Positions 63,562 to 64,000 of a DNA stretch of 64,000 nucleotides are shown in pieces. The notes below the pieces were generated by a model. The model was not told the origin of the DNA. It ran no database searches and worked only from the letters and a program-made list of their open reading frames with translations. Positions within the stretch are counted from its first letter, which is position 1, and every line of letters begins with the position of its first letter. A program made the translations under genes and the position numbers. The DNA is from Myxococcales bacterium (GTDB lineage Bacteria; Myxococcota; Myxococcia; Myxococcales; JAKAPL01): assembly GCA_021783235.1 (NCBI GenBank), contig JAJXUD010000011.1, positions 1-64,000 on the forward strand. Reading direction: 5' to 3'.

Positions 63562-64000
63562 CTACTCCGGGACCCGGCCGATGAGGACCTTGAGGTAGCG
63601 CGTCTCTGGCGCGCCGAGGAGCGTCGGGTGGTCGCGGCCGGCGCCGCGCCGCTCGACGATCTGCAGCGGCCGGCGCGCGTCGATCGCCGCCGAGAGCACG
63701 GTCTCCTCGAAGAGCTCGGGGCCGACGTGGTAGCTGCAGCTACAGGTCACGAGGATGCCGCCCGGCCGCAAGAGCTGCAACGCCCGCAGGTTGATCTCCT
63801 TGTAGCCGCGCAGAGCCGACGAGAGCCGGTCCTTCGTCTTCGCGAACGCCGGGGGATCGAGGACGACGGTGTCGTAGCGGATCCCCCGGTCGATCTCGTC
63901 GCGCAGCAGATCGAAGACGTTCTTGTCCGCCACCTCGACCCGCCCCTCGAGATCGTTTCGCCCGAGCGACCCGCGCAGCTCGACGAGCGCCTTCGGCGCC
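63562..64000 (-). CDS. RlmI-type class I SAM-dependent rRNA methyltransferase (C-terminal part)
   Basis: The frame continues beyond the window on its 5' side. The visible 145 residues are the C-terminal half of the methyltransferase: VADKNVFDLLRDEIDRGIRY, then the DPPAFAKTKDRLSSALRGYK catalytic loop, LRPGGILVTCSCSYHV, and the end HPTLLGAPETRYLKVLIGRV. RlmI makes 5-methylcytidine in 23S rRNA. The N-terminal PUA and SAM-binding parts are outside. Its stop abuts the HAD start. Confidence 0.85.
   Translation of the reverse strand, partial: APKALVELRGSLGRNDLEGRVEVADKNVFDLLRDEIDRGIRYDTVVLDPPAFAKTKDRLSSALRGYKEINLRALQLLRPGGILVTCSCSYHVGPELFEETVLSAAIDARRPLQIVERRGAGRDHPTLLGAPETRYLKVLIGRVPE

Overview
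The window is very GC-rich, with codon third positions nearly always G or C. It reads as a bacterial chromosome segment from a Gram-negative lineage, because it carries an LptD-type outer-membrane LPS assembly protein, a TonB-like protein and many lipoproteins. The mix of content suggests Myxococcota or a related former deltaproteobacterial group: FHA plus sigma-54-activator-like regulator, GAF/HD-GYP protein, AMIN protein, CPBP protease, and numerous Cys-rich 'CGSC..C' lipoproteins. This assignment is inference; no rRNA or tRNA gene is present to settle it.

Layout. 1-3.7 kb: AMIN-domain protein fragment, lptD-like gene and a small XRE regulator. 3.8-8.7 kb: Ig-like lipoprotein, then purM-purN and a flavoprotein-like gene joined by 4-nt overlaps. 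8.7-9.2 kb: a PrxQ/BCP peroxiredoxin whose catalytic cysteine codon is an in-frame TGA, followed at once by a good SECIS-like hairpin; this is best read as a selenoprotein. 9.2-11.9 kb (minus strand): lid-less Hsp70, J-TPR protein, CvpA. 12-14.7 kb: a class II amidotransferase-like protein without the nucleophile Cys, dGTPase-like protein and CPBP protease. 14.9-17.6 kb: nucleoside/base salvage operon tdk-upp-hpt plus a membrane-anchored protein. 17.7-19.5 kb: two paralogous Cys-rich lipoproteins, an orphan gene and a 21-bp tandem array. 19.5-25.1 kb: a 1094-residue methyltransferase/coiled-coil protein and a repeat/PDZ protein. 25.1-32.7 kb (minus): DUF885 peptidase, SAM methyltransferase-cysE, TonB-like, SpoIID and aminotransferase IV genes. 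32.8-38.1 kb: J-domain and BIG2 lipoprotein, a large DMFase-like/NHL/PKD lipoprotein and a Stig1-like lipoprotein. 38.2-42.1 kb: pyrB-pyrC and carA (de novo pyrimidine synthesis). 42.1-46.8 kb: unknown gene, cspA, Cys-cluster protein with an EamA transporter, Cys-rich lipoprotein, rpmB. 46.7-48.9 kb: murQ-anmK (peptidoglycan recycling). 48.9-53.1 kb: processive GT2, psuG and a degenerate FHA/AAA+ regulator. 53.1-55.1 kb: accessory-looking stretch with a second 21-bp array and a gene with an in-frame 357-nt duplication. 55.2-61.4 kb: kamA, GAF/HD-GYP, mpg, and a Tat-exported small subunit with a GMC oxidoreductase. 61.4-64 kb: DUF2259-like protein, a 193-bp MITE-like element, small lipoprotein, YkgJ-like protein, HAD hydrolase and the 3' part of an RlmI-type methyltransferase.

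Regulation. Many genes show a sigma-70-like promoter (TTGNCN, 16-18 nt, TANNNT) whose -10 lies only 6-12 nt before the start codon. This implies leaderless or nearly leaderless mRNAs at prx, tdk, carA, kamA, the SpoIID gene, the J-domain gene, the 59.3-kb gene and others. Genes such as cspA, dnaK and the Cys-rich lipoproteins instead have leaders with Shine-Dalgarno sites.

The strongest candidates for something new are the putative selenocysteine peroxiredoxin, the two 21-bp near-palindromic heptad arrays, the MITE-like element, and several degenerate (pseudo-enzyme) regulators.
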